Shown here: one piece after another, positions 26,701 through 36,165 of the stretch
Position numbering within the stretch: position 1 is the first letter of the stretch
How the letters are laid out: every line of letters begins with the position of its first letter
NCBI GenBank assembly: GCA_964638715.1
Contig: CAZWZF010000029.1
Location: forward strand, 1-55,013
Reading direction: 5' to 3'
DNA length: 55,013 nt
Origin: JBAXQQ01 sp037131695
Lineage (GTDB): Bacteria; Armatimonadota; Hebobacteria; CAIYQO01
Notes under the pieces: generated by a model
Databases searched by the model: none
Told to the model about the DNA's origin: nothing
The model's input: only the letters and a program-made list of their open reading frames with translations
Position numbers and translations under genes: made by a program

Positions 26701-27900
26701 ACCGCGTTGAATGCAGATGGAAAAACGGCGTGGACTTATCCGCAAAAATGGGTTGGCGTTCACGACTCTCATGTTGCGCCTTCTCCAAAACCCGGGCAGA
26801 TGATTGGCGGGTTTGGCTTTGTCGGCATGGAAGATATCCAGGGAATAGGCGAGACATTCATGATCAGCAGCAATAAAGGGGCATGGTACTTATTCTCTGA
26901 TGATGGTATTCTCGCTGCCACGGTGTGGCATGATTACCGCGAACCCGGCACCATCAGTTGGAACTTCCCGGTTGCGGAACGCGGCATGTCGCTTGATAAT
27001 GTCACCCTGGGTGAGGAACATTTTGGCGGTGGATATTTCCATACCAGTGATGGAAAATATTACCTGGTGGCTGGTCACAACCACAACAGTATCGCGGAAT
27101 TAACCGGGTTGGAAACCATGAAACGCCAGCAAACGACAATAAAAGTAACCGACAAAGATATTCTGGAAGCAGAGGCGTATTATACCCGCCAGGCAATCGC
27201 CGCCGCGCAGAAAGAAGTGCCGAAAATCATTACTCTGGCAGATATGCCGATACCAATAAAGCCGGATGGCATCCTGACTGAATGGAAACCGGAACAATTC
27301 ACCGCCATCGGCAACCGCGGTTCGTTCGCTATAGCTAAAGATATGGCAAATATCTACCTGGCGTTTCAGGTGGATAGCAACAGTGCGCTGCGCAACGCCG
27401 GCGACGACCCGAATATGCTCTTTAAAACCGGCGATTCGGTAGACATGCAAATTGGCATCGACCCCAAGGCGAACCCGACGCGAACATCCCCGATACCTGG
27501 CGACCAGCGATTGCTGATTACCATGTATAAGGGAAAACCCATTGGCGTGCTGTACAAACATCGCGTTCCCGGCACTGCCGCAGCCGATAAAACCGGCTTT
27601 GCATCGCCGTCGCGAATAGAATACGTCGATAAAATCATTCAACTCGATACGGTAAATATCGGCATTGCCCGCAACGCAAAAGGCTATGCCGTCGAAGTGA
27701 TAGTGCCGTTAGCACAACTCGGGCTTGCCCCGCAAGCCGGAAGCAGCTATAAAGCCGATTTCGGCATATTGTCCGCCGACAGCAGTGGTGCCGCCACCCA
27801 GGTGCGCACCTACTGGGCAAATCAGGCAACCGGCATAGTCAGCGATGTCCCCAGTGAAATAATGCTGACTCCGGGATTGTGGGGAGAGGTGAAATTTTGA
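23737..27900 (+). pseudogene. Remainder of the split beta-propeller/CBM9-like protein
   Basis: In frame with 22867-23736 after one TGA; together about 1677 codons. Order: rest of module 1; FlgD-type Ig domain (VAIAIDDAAGNRVRNLLA ... TANWDGRDDAGK); start of a propeller; a second discoidin-like module (about 24660-25570); NHL-like blades (GITFDAAGNLYVADG); an EF-hand-like SDQNGDGLPQP loop; and a CBM9-like C-terminus (MLFKTGDSVDMQIGIDPKAN). The C-terminal two thirds are paralogous to the next gene. GTG 23812 could begin a reading frame but has no ribosome site or signal peptide. No frameshift is seen, and the rest is well preserved, so the stop is recent, is read through, or is an error. Confidence 0.78.
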
Positions 27901-28213
27901 AGAGTGAGGAGTGAGGAGAGAAAATGGCAAATGGCAAATGGCAAATTATCGTGAAGTATATATAGTTTTTGAATATTGAGTAAACTTCCCTCCTTTGGAT
28001 GGGTAGGGGGAGGTCGTGGCGTCACCGTTTCGGTGACGCTTACTGCGCAAGAGAATACTAAAACACTATAATTTATTTCCGGCTCATCCTTTTTCCGAGC
28101 GAGACGCTCTGGCCACCTCACGGAGAATGAAAAGTTTTTTTCTGTAGTGTTAGTTGAATGACACATTCTATTTTTTAAGCGAATATCATACAGGAATTTC
28201 CTTAATCAACCGA
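27901..28213. repeat. Intergenic region with short repeats and hairpins
   Basis: No gene is supported. It holds three ATGGCAA 7-nt units (about 27923-27944), a perfect 9-bp hairpin GCGTCACCG-TTT-CGGTGACGC (28019-28039) and a GAGCG-AGA-CGCTC hairpin (28101-28113). The first strong hairpin may help terminate the upstream gene. Confidence 0.55.
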
Positions 28214-28243
28214 TTGACCATAATTATTATTGAGTGGTAAAAT
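28214..28243 (+). promoter_or_regulatory. Candidate promoter of 28323 gene
   Basis: TTGACC (28214-28219), 18 bp, TAAAAT (28238-28243), about 80 bp before the start codon. Confidence 0.55.
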
Positions 28244-28322
28244 TACCATCACAATTGCAACTATCTGCACTCTCCCCTGTCATAACAGATAGAGATTCTA
28301 TAAATTTCAAAGGAGTCATGCC

Positions 28323-31300
28323 ATGAATTTCACGCGTAAATGGCTGGTATTATTTTTAACAGCATTAATATGTGCTGTTGGATATGCGGATGGCGCGGTG
28401 CTAATCCTCGATGACGATATGGTGGTGGTGTCGAGTGCGGCGTCGCCGCGTGTTGCCTATGGCATCAGTCATCAAAAAGATAACCTGATGGTTGCAGTTG
28501 CGGTGTCGCCATTTGACGCGGCGGCAAAAGACCCCGCCATCAGTCTGCAGGTTGGATTGTCGGCTGATAATACCTTGACATTGACCGATAAGGACGCCAG
28601 CGTAAGGAAAAACGCTGACGGCATGGTATATGAGTTTAAAGTGCCGGAGAAAAACCTGGCTAACACCCCCGAGGCGTGGGATAAGTTGCGCATGGCGATT
28701 GCCGTTACCTGGAATGGCGGGGCTTTTGGCCAGCCGCGACAGCGCGAAACATTTCTGCAAGGAAAGGCGAAATCTTCACATGGCGGTTTGGCTGCGCCGG
28801 AAAACTGGCAGTTGGTAAATCTCGCCGAGTTTGAAAAAGCACTCGCTGACCGCCGCCTGCAAATAGCTTTTGACTTTACCCAACCGATGGAAGGCATCGC
28901 CACCATCGTTATCGACGATGAAAAAGGGAACCGCGTCCGCAACCTTATTTCCGGTCAGATAATGGCGAAAGGAAAACAGCGGATAGTGTGGGACGGCAAA
29001 AATGAAAGCGGCGTCACTATGCCCCCGGGCAAGTATAACTGGCGCGCGATATCTTTGCCGGGTTTAAAACCTAATTACCAATTCTCATTTTGCAATGGTC
29101 CCGGTTCCAACCACGGCACATTCCACGCGGCGGCGTCTAACAGCAAGTTCATCTTCTTTGGCACCCCGGTCTCTGAAGGCGGTTACGAACTGGTGCAGTT
29201 AGACCCCACCGGAAAAATGGTGCATGGTTTTAATTCGCCAAATGGTCACGGATTAAGCAAAGTAGCGGTTTCTGCTGATGAAAAATACCTGTATGCCGCT
29301 TATGATGGCAGCGGTTGGGGTGAACAGATTGACCGCAGCAAGCCGGATTGGAAAGCGAATTACAAGATTTCCCTGGTACGTTTTGATTTGGAAACCGGCA
29401 ACTCGGTGAATTTCGGACGTTCCACCATGTCAGATATATTGGTTTACCCGGTCGGACCGGGATCACCCGATAAAACCCCGGATACTAACGCGCTTGCCGG
29501 TTTGACATATTTTAATGGTCATTTATACATGGCGAATAGAATTAAAAATGAAGTTATGGATATCGACCCGGCAACAGGAACAGTCACCCGCTCATTCCCG
29601 TTGGATAAACCTGTCGCATTGGCGTCCTCAAAAGACGCGCTTTACGGAATATCTGATAGTAAATTAGTGCAGATTGACCCGGAAAAAGGCGCGATAAGCA
29701 AAGAAATTGCCACACCCGAAGGAAAACCTGCCGGATTGGCGATGGATGCTGATGGCAAGTTTTACGTCAGCGACGGCTATGCCCATGTGGTTCGTATTAT
29801 CGGTGCTGATGGAAAAGCAGCCGGAATGATAGGAAAACTCGGTGGACTTACCTATGGCTCATTTGATCAGCGGCTGAAAACCGGCGGATATGGCGAGACA
29901 TTTGTAGAAGATGTTATCACCGCCGGGCCGTATGACCCGCTGCGAATGCAAAATCCCGCCGGTCTGACTATCTCGCCAGACGGGCATTTATGGGTGACAG
30001 AAAATGGCCGCTGGACACCGAAACGGCTGGCATCCTACGATGCCAAGACCGGCGCGATATGGAAAGAATTCTTTGGCCCGACCGCTTATGGTGCAGATGG
30101 TTGCGCGTTTGACCCGGCAGATTCCACCCATTGGATAGGCCAGGGTACTTTATTTAAACTTGATTTCAAGACCAAAACCGCCAAGCCAATCGCTATATTA
30201 GGCGGTGAGACCGGCAGAAGTTACCGATTCTGGCGTCAGGAAGGCCGTACATTTGTAATTTCGGTTGGCAAGGCGACATATATTCAGGAACTGCTGCCGA
30301 ATAATTCATTGAAACCGTTGGCGATGCTGAGTTCAGGTCACCAATTTTGTTATGCTAATAACTGGAACCCGCCGGCGGCATTCATCACCGCGTTCAATCG
30401 CGATTACCCGGCTCAAAAATATGTCAGCGGCATTCGCGGCACACCCAATCACGGCTTTGGCATGATTTGGGTAGATAAAGATGGCGACGGAAAGATGTCC
30501 GCGGAAGAGATTGAGTTCTCTACCGCTGCCGATTATTTCGGCGGTTCCGGTTGGGGACATGACTTTTATGACCTTACACTGCGGGTGCCGGCAACCTATA
30601 AAGGTAAGAGCATTCTGGTTGCCATGAAACCGGAAGGCTGGTGGCCGGGCGGTGCGCCAAAATATCCTGCAATAAATGACGCGGTGAAAGCAGGAATAGC
30701 AATTGATGGCTCTGGCGGCGGCGTCGAAACCACGGTAGACCGCTTTGGCAATATGATAGTCAACAGCGACCCGGTTATGCGTTCTTATCGTTCGGATGGA
30801 ACAACTTTGTGGTCATATCCCAATAAATGGTCAAATGTTCACGGCTCCCACGCTGCTCCGCTGCCTACTGCCGGCGAGTTGCAGGGGGTATTGTTCTACA
30901 CTGGCGTTGCTCCGTTAGATGATAAAACCGACATAATCGCCATGAACGGCAACCATGGCCGCGAATTCTTCATCACCAGCGATGGCTTGTATATCGATGA
31001 AATGTTCCCGGATTGCCGATTGATGACCAATCCGCAGGCTGGTGGAATTGGCATCCTCGGCGGTGAATGTTTCGGCGGTACTTTTGGCAAGTCGCTGACG
31101 GATGGCAATTATTACTTCCAGGGTGGCGGCATTGAATATCGCATTTACCGGGTTGACGGCATGCGCGATATCACCCGCAGCAACGGCACATTTACCGTGA
31201 CGTCAGAACAGGCAATCGCAGCCGAAAGAAATCAATCGCGTGTGATAGCTGAAAAGGCTCAGCCATGCGTCACTACTATACCTTACATGAAAATCCCTGT

Positions 31301-31964
31301 TGTTATTGACGGTAAAAGCAATGACTGGACGGGTGACCCGACCGCGCAATGGAACCGCGGCAACCAGTTCCCGGTCACTGTTCGCGCAAGCCACGATGAT
31401 AAAAACCTGTATATGCTGTATACCGTAAAAGATGGGTCGCCGTGGGTAAACAATGGCAAGGACTGGCAGATGCTCTTTAAAACCGGAGACAGCATTGACC
31501 TGCAGTTGGGAACCGACCCGAAGGCGAACCCGAAACGTACCGGACCGGTTGCCGGAGATTTGCGGTTGTTAATCGCGCCGTTCCAGGGTGGCAATATCGC
31601 GGTGCTGTACCGCCATCGCTTGAAAGGCGCAACTGACAGCGTGGTATTCCAATGCCCGTGGAGAAATGAAAAGGTTGATTCGGTGAAGAAACTGGATTCC
31701 GCGCAGATTGTGATTGCCCGCGCCGGCGATTCGTATAATGTTGAAGCCGCAGTGCCGTTAAGCGAACTCGGTTTGGACGCGGCAAGTTTTGGCAAACAAT
31801 TGCGCGGTGATTTAGGCATTATTTATGGCGATGCCGATGGCACCACCAATATCTATCGCAATTACTGGTCAAACCAGGCAACCGCGTTAATTAATGATGT
31901 GCCGGGAGAAATAATGCTGACGCCGAACATGTGGGGCGATATAACACTGGAGGCTGCACAATGA
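28323..31964 (+). CDS. Giant exported beta-propeller protein with FlgD-Ig and CBM9-like domains
   Basis: This 1213-residue protein has a signal peptide (to about residue 22, VGYADG). An N-terminal beta region (about 25-170) leads to a FlgD-like Ig domain (IVIDDEKGNRVRNLISG ... RIVWDGKNESG). A long NHL/SMP-30-like propeller follows (LAGLTYFNGHLYMAN, AGLAMDADGKFYVSDGYAHV, LTISPDGHLWVTENG), then an EF-hand calcium loop DKDGDGKMSAEE and a CBM9-like C-terminal domain (IPVVIDGKSNDWTG ... MLFKTGDSIDLQLGTDPKAN). It is a paralogue of the split gene upstream and lacks the discoidin modules. The likely role is extracellular glycan binding or degradation; no catalytic motif was recognised. AAGGAG precedes the ATG. 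It overlaps the next gene by 4 bp. Confidence 0.85.
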   Translation: MNFTRKWLVLFLTALICAVGYADGAVLILDDDMVVVSSAASPRVAYGISHQKDNLMVAVAVSPFDAAAKDPAISLQVGLSADNTLTLTDKDASVRKNADGMVYEFKVPEKNLANTPEAWDKLRMAIAVTWNGGAFGQPRQRETFLQGKAKSSHGGLAAPENWQLVNLAEFEKALADRRLQIAFDFTQPMEGIATIVIDDEKGNRVRNLISGQIMAKGKQRIVWDGKNESGVTMPPGKYNWRAISLPGLKPNYQFSFCNGPGSNHGTFHAAASNSKFIFFGTPVSEGGYELVQLDPTGKMVHGFNSPNGHGLSKVAVSADEKYLYAAYDGSGWGEQIDRSKPDWKANYKISLVRFDLETGNSVNFGRSTMSDILVYPVGPGSPDKTPDTNALAGLTYFNGHLYMANRIKNEVMDIDPATGTVTRSFPLDKPVALASSKDALYGISDSKLVQIDPEKGAISKEIATPEGKPAGLAMDADGKFYVSDGYAHVVRIIGADGKAAGMIGKLGGLTYGSFDQRLKTGGYGETFVEDVITAGPYDPLRMQNPAGLTISPDGHLWVTENGRWTPKRLASYDAKTGAIWKEFFGPTAYGADGCAFDPADSTHWIGQGTLFKLDFKTKTAKPIAILGGETGRSYRFWRQEGRTFVISVGKATYIQELLPNNSLKPLAMLSSGHQFCYANNWNPPAAFITAFNRDYPAQKYVSGIRGTPNHGFGMIWVDKDGDGKMSAEEIEFSTAADYFGGSGWGHDFYDLTLRVPATYKGKSILVAMKPEGWWPGGAPKYPAINDAVKAGIAIDGSGGGVETTVDRFGNMIVNSDPVMRSYRSDGTTLWSYPNKWSNVHGSHAAPLPTAGELQGVLFYTGVAPLDDKTDIIAMNGNHGREFFITSDGLYIDEMFPDCRLMTNPQAGGIGILGGECFGGTFGKSLTDGNYYFQGGGIEYRIYRVDGMRDITRSNGTFTVTSEQAIAAERNQSRVIAEKAQPCVTTIPYMKIPVVIDGKSNDWTGDPTAQWNRGNQFPVTVRASHDDKNLYMLYTVKDGSPWVNNGKDWQMLFKTGDSIDLQLGTDPKANPKRTGPVAGDLRLLIAPFQGGNIAVLYRHRLKGATDSVVFQCPWRNEKVDSVKKLDSAQIVIARAGDSYNVEAAVPLSELGLDAASFGKQLRGDLGIIYGDADGTTNIYRNYWSNQATALINDVPGEIMLTPNMWGDITLEAAQ

Positions 31965-33694
31965 AGAATATATTATTAGTTATGCTGTCGTTATCAATGG
32001 CAGTTTCTCAGATATCTGCTGACACCATCCGCTGCGCGGGGATACTTGGCAACTCCGGCGAACAAGGCGCATCGTTGGTTCGTTATGGCGGAATTGCCGC
32101 CGCCGGCAGTTTCAACACCACCGGTGCCAGCGGCATTGGCGTAGTGGTAGACCGTTACGGTTCCATTTGGGATCGCGCCGGAGCTGGTTTTCTGAACCGT
32201 TATGCTGTAGACGGACGATTGCTGGCGACATATAAAATCCCCGGCGGCGCCGGCAACCGCGTGATAGATGCTATTGCCCTTGCTGGCGATACTATCATGC
32301 TGCGCCTGGGCAGCGGATTATACAGTTTATCAATCGACGCACCCACCGGTAGTGACGCGAAAGATATGAAGATTGCCGCGGATATGATGTCATTGTCATC
32401 AAAAGATGGCTGGGTGATCGCGTCAAAAGGCGGCGAAATATTTCAGGTTAATGCTGCTGGCGAGAAAAAGCCGGTTGCATCCCTGGCGAAAGCGCCGGAT
32501 ATGGGATTGGATTACGGTCCCGATGGCAAGATATGCATCATGCGCGAATGGAAAGTTTACCAGATTGCCCCGGATGAAAAAGACGGTTTAGTAAAAATTG
32601 GCGATGCCCCAGGTGAACGGCCGCAATACCTTAACGGTTACTGGTACGGCAATTCCTGGCACAGCACCCTGCGTCGTTTTGACAAAGATTTACTGCCGGC
32701 GCCAGGTGTGGTGCTGGGTGGCAATTCCGGCTCGTTTATCGGCCATGTCGCCGAACAGTCCGAAGTTGTAAATGGCCGCGGTCTTGCTAATATACGGGGT
32801 GATTTATACGCGATATCCGGGATGGGCGGCACTATCCACCTGCTGGAATGGAAAGCGCTGGAAAAACGATTTGACCCTATCCGCCGCATAGGTTCTGTGT
32901 CTGCCTGCTCCGCATTGGCACTCGACCGCACCGGTCGGGTGTGGTACAAGTCCGGCAATTGGAATTGGAACGACGGACCGGATACACCGCTGCATTTTGG
33001 CATACCGGAACCGGAAAAAATATGCGCCATTACCATGCAAAGCAGCGACACGGTGCTGGGATACGGCGTGATGTATGGCTCCCCGGCGATGATGTTTGAC
33101 AAAATGGACAAGGAAACCCGCATCTGGCGCATGGATAAAAAGCCGTTTTTCCCGGATGACGCTGTCGCAATTGCCATCAGCGAATACAATAACAAACGCG
33201 CCTTGCTGATATTGGAAAAATCGGGAAAACTCACCGCTATATATATAAATTCTAATGGAGAGTTTGTCGGCGAAGCTGGCCCGACACAATTAACCACCGT
33301 TACCCCGGTGAAAGAATGGACATCGCTGGTATCGTTAGACAAGGATAAACTCCTTGGCGCCGGCGACGGGTACGTGGTGGAGTTTAACCGCGACGGGCAG
33401 ATATGGAAAGAACAAAGACGCTGGAACTCCTGGGGAGAAGGTGAAAAAGAAAAGTTCGGCAACAGAATCATGCTCAGCGCGGATGCCAATCGATTATGGA
33501 TAGCCGATTCGGGAAGAAACCGCGTCCTGTGTTTCTCCCCCGACAAATTAATAGCATCCTTCGGCGAGATGGATAAAAAAGGCGACGATCTGACTCACCT
33601 CGACACCCCGAAAACAATAATAGCCCGCGACCGCCGCGCCGTAGTATTCGACAGCGGCAACCAGCGACTGATGAAACTGGAATTGGGGGAGTGA
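31961..33694 (+). CDS. Exported beta-propeller protein
   Basis: This 577-residue protein has a signal peptide (LLVMLSLSMAVSQISA). Its repeats resemble NHL/PQQ-type blades, such as GVVVDRYGSIWDRAG, MGLDYGPDGKICIMREW, ALDRTGRVWYKSG and LSADANRLWIADSGRNRVLCF. No enzyme motif is visible. ATG 31961 overlaps the upstream TGA (ATGA) and has GGAGG 8 bp before it, so it is translationally coupled to the giant propeller protein and probably works with it outside the cytoplasm. The upstream codon at 31931 lies inside the previous gene and is not needed. Confidence 0.82.
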   Translation: MKNILLVMLSLSMAVSQISADTIRCAGILGNSGEQGASLVRYGGIAAAGSFNTTGASGIGVVVDRYGSIWDRAGAGFLNRYAVDGRLLATYKIPGGAGNRVIDAIALAGDTIMLRLGSGLYSLSIDAPTGSDAKDMKIAADMMSLSSKDGWVIASKGGEIFQVNAAGEKKPVASLAKAPDMGLDYGPDGKICIMREWKVYQIAPDEKDGLVKIGDAPGERPQYLNGYWYGNSWHSTLRRFDKDLLPAPGVVLGGNSGSFIGHVAEQSEVVNGRGLANIRGDLYAISGMGGTIHLLEWKALEKRFDPIRRIGSVSACSALALDRTGRVWYKSGNWNWNDGPDTPLHFGIPEPEKICAITMQSSDTVLGYGVMYGSPAMMFDKMDKETRIWRMDKKPFFPDDAVAIAISEYNNKRALLILEKSGKLTAIYINSNGEFVGEAGPTQLTTVTPVKEWTSLVSLDKDKLLGAGDGYVVEFNRDGQIWKEQRRWNSWGEGEKEKFGNRIMLSADANRLWIADSGRNRVLCFSPDKLIASFGEMDKKGDDLTHLDTPKTIIARDRRAVVFDSGNQRLMKLELGE

Positions 33695-33773
33695 AAAGTT
33701 AAGGAACCTTTAGCCAGTTAGCAATCAAATCTGAACAAAAAAGTCATAATTTTGGTTAGATATAACTTTACTG

Positions 33774-33956
33774 TATCGCTGCTCTGCAGCTTTAATTTCT
33801 TGTATATACCGCAATACTATTAAGATATCGCCGCTCTGCGGCTGGTTTGTTTGATAAAACATCATTGTTATGTGATATTATTTCCAGCCGCAGCGCGGCG
33901 ACATGTTAATAGCATAAAAATGTAAAAATGATATATAGCTGCAGAGCAGCGACATA
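33774..33956. repeat. Nested inverted repeats (outer GCTGCAGAGCAGCG, inner CCGCAGMGCGGCG)
   Basis: The outer arms TCGCTGCTCTGCAGCT (33776-33791) and AGCTGCAGAGCAGCGA (33937-33952) enclose inner arms ATCGCCGCTCTGCGGCTGG (33827-33845) and CCAGCCGCAGCGCGGCGA (33884-33901). Each arm is itself partly palindromic. It fills the gap between convergent genes. Confidence 0.8.
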
Positions 33957-33971
33957 TTAAATTTTGCAGAG

Positions 33972-34805
33972 TTATAACCGTGTCAATCCCGGCACAACAT
34001 CGCATAATATACCGTCAAGCGATATTGTTACTGTCAACGCGCTGGGGTTGTATACTGACTTGCGGTTAGCGGCTATTACCAGGCGGTTACGGGCATCTTC
34101 GTAGTCGTATAATTCAATGTTTGTCGCGTACCAGACATCCGGTTTGCCGGCCAACGGGGCGAATGAGCGTTCTATTTCGCTGCGGTCCTTGGCATATTCG
34201 TAACTGTGCGCCCAGACATAAAACACGCCGCCGGCATGCGGGTTGCCGTAAAAGTTGTCCCAGGTTTCCTGCAGATTCGGGGTTTGGCGAATGGCGTGCA
34301 GGGTGGATGACCACGCCAGCGGTTCTGCTGGCGGGAAACTGGTTACACCGGCGCCGGTAGTGCGGCTATATACAATGCCCATATCGCGCAACAGGGTAAT
34401 TACCTGCTGGTTATAGGTACCAAAAGGATATGCCATGCCGCGTACCGGGTAGCCCACCAGTTCTTCCAGTGCTTTGCGGTCATCCATGATTTCGGTGATT
34501 ATCTGTGAAGAATCTAACCTTTCCAGAAATGGATGGGTTGCGCTGTGAACAGCAACTTCGTGACCGGCAAACAGTTCCGCGATTTCTGACGCGTCCATGT
34601 AACCGCCAGACTCGTCAGTCGGCAACTCGCCGGTGCGTCCCAGAATAGAGGAGTTAAGGTTGAAAGTGCCTTTGATTCCCAATTTGTTGAAAGCTGCAAC
34701 CACCCAGCGGTCATAAACCCGTCCGTCATCCCAACTGGTAGTAACACAAATCCGTTTTCCACCGGGAAAAGCAGGAACTTCTATACGTTTTGGCGCGGTA
34801 GACAT
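33972..34805 (-). CDS. Polysaccharide deacetylase (NodB homology, CE4-like)
   Basis: This 277-residue protein has the NodB-type motifs. Motif 1 is VTTSWDDG (TSWDDG for the usual TFDDG), with the catalytic and metal Asp pair. Motif 2 is HSATHP, giving the two metal His. YPFG sits at motif 3, and a late YVWAHSYE resembles the motif 5 His. No signal peptide is visible, so it may be cytoplasmic or exported without a classical signal. It should remove acetyl or other acyl groups from a polysaccharide or related amide. GGAG lies 12 bp before the ATG. It is convergent with the propeller genes and divergent from the galactonate kinase gene. Confidence 0.88.
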   Translation of the reverse strand: MSTAPKRIEVPAFPGGKRICVTTSWDDGRVYDRWVVAAFNKLGIKGTFNLNSSILGRTGELPTDESGGYMDASEIAELFAGHEVAVHSATHPFLERLDSSQIITEIMDDRKALEELVGYPVRGMAYPFGTYNQQVITLLRDMGIVYSRTTGAGVTSFPPAEPLAWSSTLHAIRQTPNLQETWDNFYGNPHAGGVFYVWAHSYEYAKDRSEIERSFAPLAGKPDVWYATNIELYDYEDARNRLVIAANRKSVYNPSALTVTISLDGILCDVVPGLTRL

Positions 34806-34893
34806 ATTAATAATTTCTCCAATGCTGATTAATTTATTATGTTATTCAGTTTATATCATTTATTTTCCTGCAAAAATCTGTTGAAGTCGATTT

Positions 34894-35047
34894 TTTAGAC
34901 ATGATTAACATGATTAACATGATTATATATCTCTCTCAATGACAGTTAAACATATAAAATTAGGTTTCAATACCAGATGATAAAGTAATTGAAATAGACA
35001 AAGATGGCGAAGCCAAAATCATGTCAATCATGTTAATCATGTCAAAA
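34894..35047. repeat. Palindromic intergenic repeat with ATGGCGAAGCC core (third copy)
   Basis: AGACATGATTAACATGATTAA units start at 34897, followed by about 85 bp of unrelated sequence, AGATGGCGAAGCCAAAA, and the inverted ATCATGTCAATCATGTTAA array. It separates the deacetylase and kinase genes. Confidence 0.78.
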
Positions 35048-35062
35048 AATAAGATAAAATAA

Positions 35063-35091
35063 TTGACATACCAGTGTCTTAGCAATACTAT
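35063..35091 (+). promoter_or_regulatory. Strong sigma70-type promoter of galactonate kinase gene
   Basis: TTGACA (35063-35068), 17 bp, TACTAT (35086-35091). It lies inside the longest possible reading frame, which argues for the later start at 35120. Confidence 0.8.
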
Positions 35092-35119
35092 TCAATCAGC
35101 AAATCAGGGGGATATTATT

Positions 35120-36115
35120 TTGGATGGGGTGATAGCTAATTTATTCATCAGCGGCGACTGGGGCACTTCGCGCTGTCGGTTGCGGCTGGTTAAGACTGAC
35201 AGCGGGAAGATTATTGACGGTATTGAGTCCGACCAGGGGGCACAGGTTATTGCTGCCCGGGCAAACAGCGGCGAGGAACGGGCGGGTTTATTCAATGCCG
35301 AACTTACCGAGATGATAAGAAATTTGCAGAAAAGCGCGAATAAATCGCTGGCAGGGATACCTGTAGTCCTGTCTGGAATGGTTGGTTCTACCATTGGCTG
35401 GCGTACGGTTCCCTATGCGGACTTGCCGATTGGGCTTGACGGCGGCGGGTTGCGTGTCGAGGAATTGGAACCGGTGCTGTTGGCAGATAGTTCAATCCCC
35501 AACCCGGTACTGTTGATATCCGGGCTGGCGACGATAAATGATATTTTGCGCGGCGAGGAAAGCGAAGTTATCGGGGTGATGCAGGAAGCGGATTATACTG
35601 ATTTTCATAAACAGGCAATCTTAATTCTCCCCGGCACCCATTCCAAGCATGTTACGGTTATAAATGACGAGATAGTGGATTTTCAATCGCACATGACCGG
35701 TGAAATGCTGGCGGTGCTGAGCCGTCACAGTGTATTGCGCCATTCATTGCCAGAGACACCGGGTGATATAATACCCGATGCCCTGCGCGCAGGTGTCGAA
35801 GCGTCACAAAGCGGTGGACTTACCAGCACCTTGTTTTCTATCCGCGCACGCCAGGTATTGTATGATACCGCACCGGACGGGAACTGGTCATTTTTAGTCG
35901 GCGTGTTGTTGGGCACAGAACTGGGTGGATTAAAACAGTTGTCAGATGATTATCTTATTTTGTTATGTGCAGGCGACCGCCACCGGTTGTCATATTCCCT
36001 GGCGCTGGAATATTTGGGGTTGGCAGACAAAGTTACAACTGTCGCGAGCGAAGTAATGCGCACAGCAGTAGTGAATTGTCACCGAGTGGTGGCAGAAAAA
36101 TTTGTGAAAGGCTGA
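35120..36115 (+). CDS. dgoK: 2-dehydro-3-deoxygalactonokinase
   Basis: This protein of about 331 residues is of the DgoK family (ASKHA fold). Phosphate motif GDWGTSRCRLRLV is near the N-terminus. SDQGAQ, VVLSGMVGSTIGW, LILPGTHSKHV, FQSHMTGE, LGTELGG and LLCAGDRHRLSYS follow, all typical of DgoK. It phosphorylates 2-keto-3-deoxygalactonate in the DeLey-Doudoroff pathway. The start is TTG 35120, with AGGGGG upstream and a promoter at 35063-35091; GTG 35129 is the alternative. The aldolase that cleaves its product is encoded 211 bp downstream. Together they could handle galactose released by the alpha- and beta-galactosidases in this window. Confidence 0.92.
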   Translation: MDGVIANLFISGDWGTSRCRLRLVKTDSGKIIDGIESDQGAQVIAARANSGEERAGLFNAELTEMIRNLQKSANKSLAGIPVVLSGMVGSTIGWRTVPYADLPIGLDGGGLRVEELEPVLLADSSIPNPVLLISGLATINDILRGEESEVIGVMQEADYTDFHKQAILILPGTHSKHVTVINDEIVDFQSHMTGEMLAVLSRHSVLRHSLPETPGDIIPDALRAGVEASQSGGLTSTLFSIRARQVLYDTAPDGNWSFLVGVLLGTELGGLKQLSDDYLILLCAGDRHRLSYSLALEYLGLADKVTTVASEVMRTAVVNCHRVVAEKFVKG

Positions 36116-36165
36116 TATAAAATGAGAATTTTAGACATGACATGACTTTCGTTAAGCCACATCCC

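Noticed and set aside
22867..27900. Recoding of TGA (alternative genetic code or selenocysteine) to explain the two internal stops
   Set aside because: Many genes here end in TGA, including the ATGA overlaps at 5873 and 31961, so TGA works as a stop. The expected residues at the two sites are not Cys or Sec, and no SECIS-like hairpin was recognised.
32638..33546. 302-codon antisense frame inside the propeller gene
   Set aside because: It is a shadow of a strongly coding plus-strand gene with signal peptide and blade repeats; its composition is Ser/Pro-rich in the manner of reversed coding DNA.
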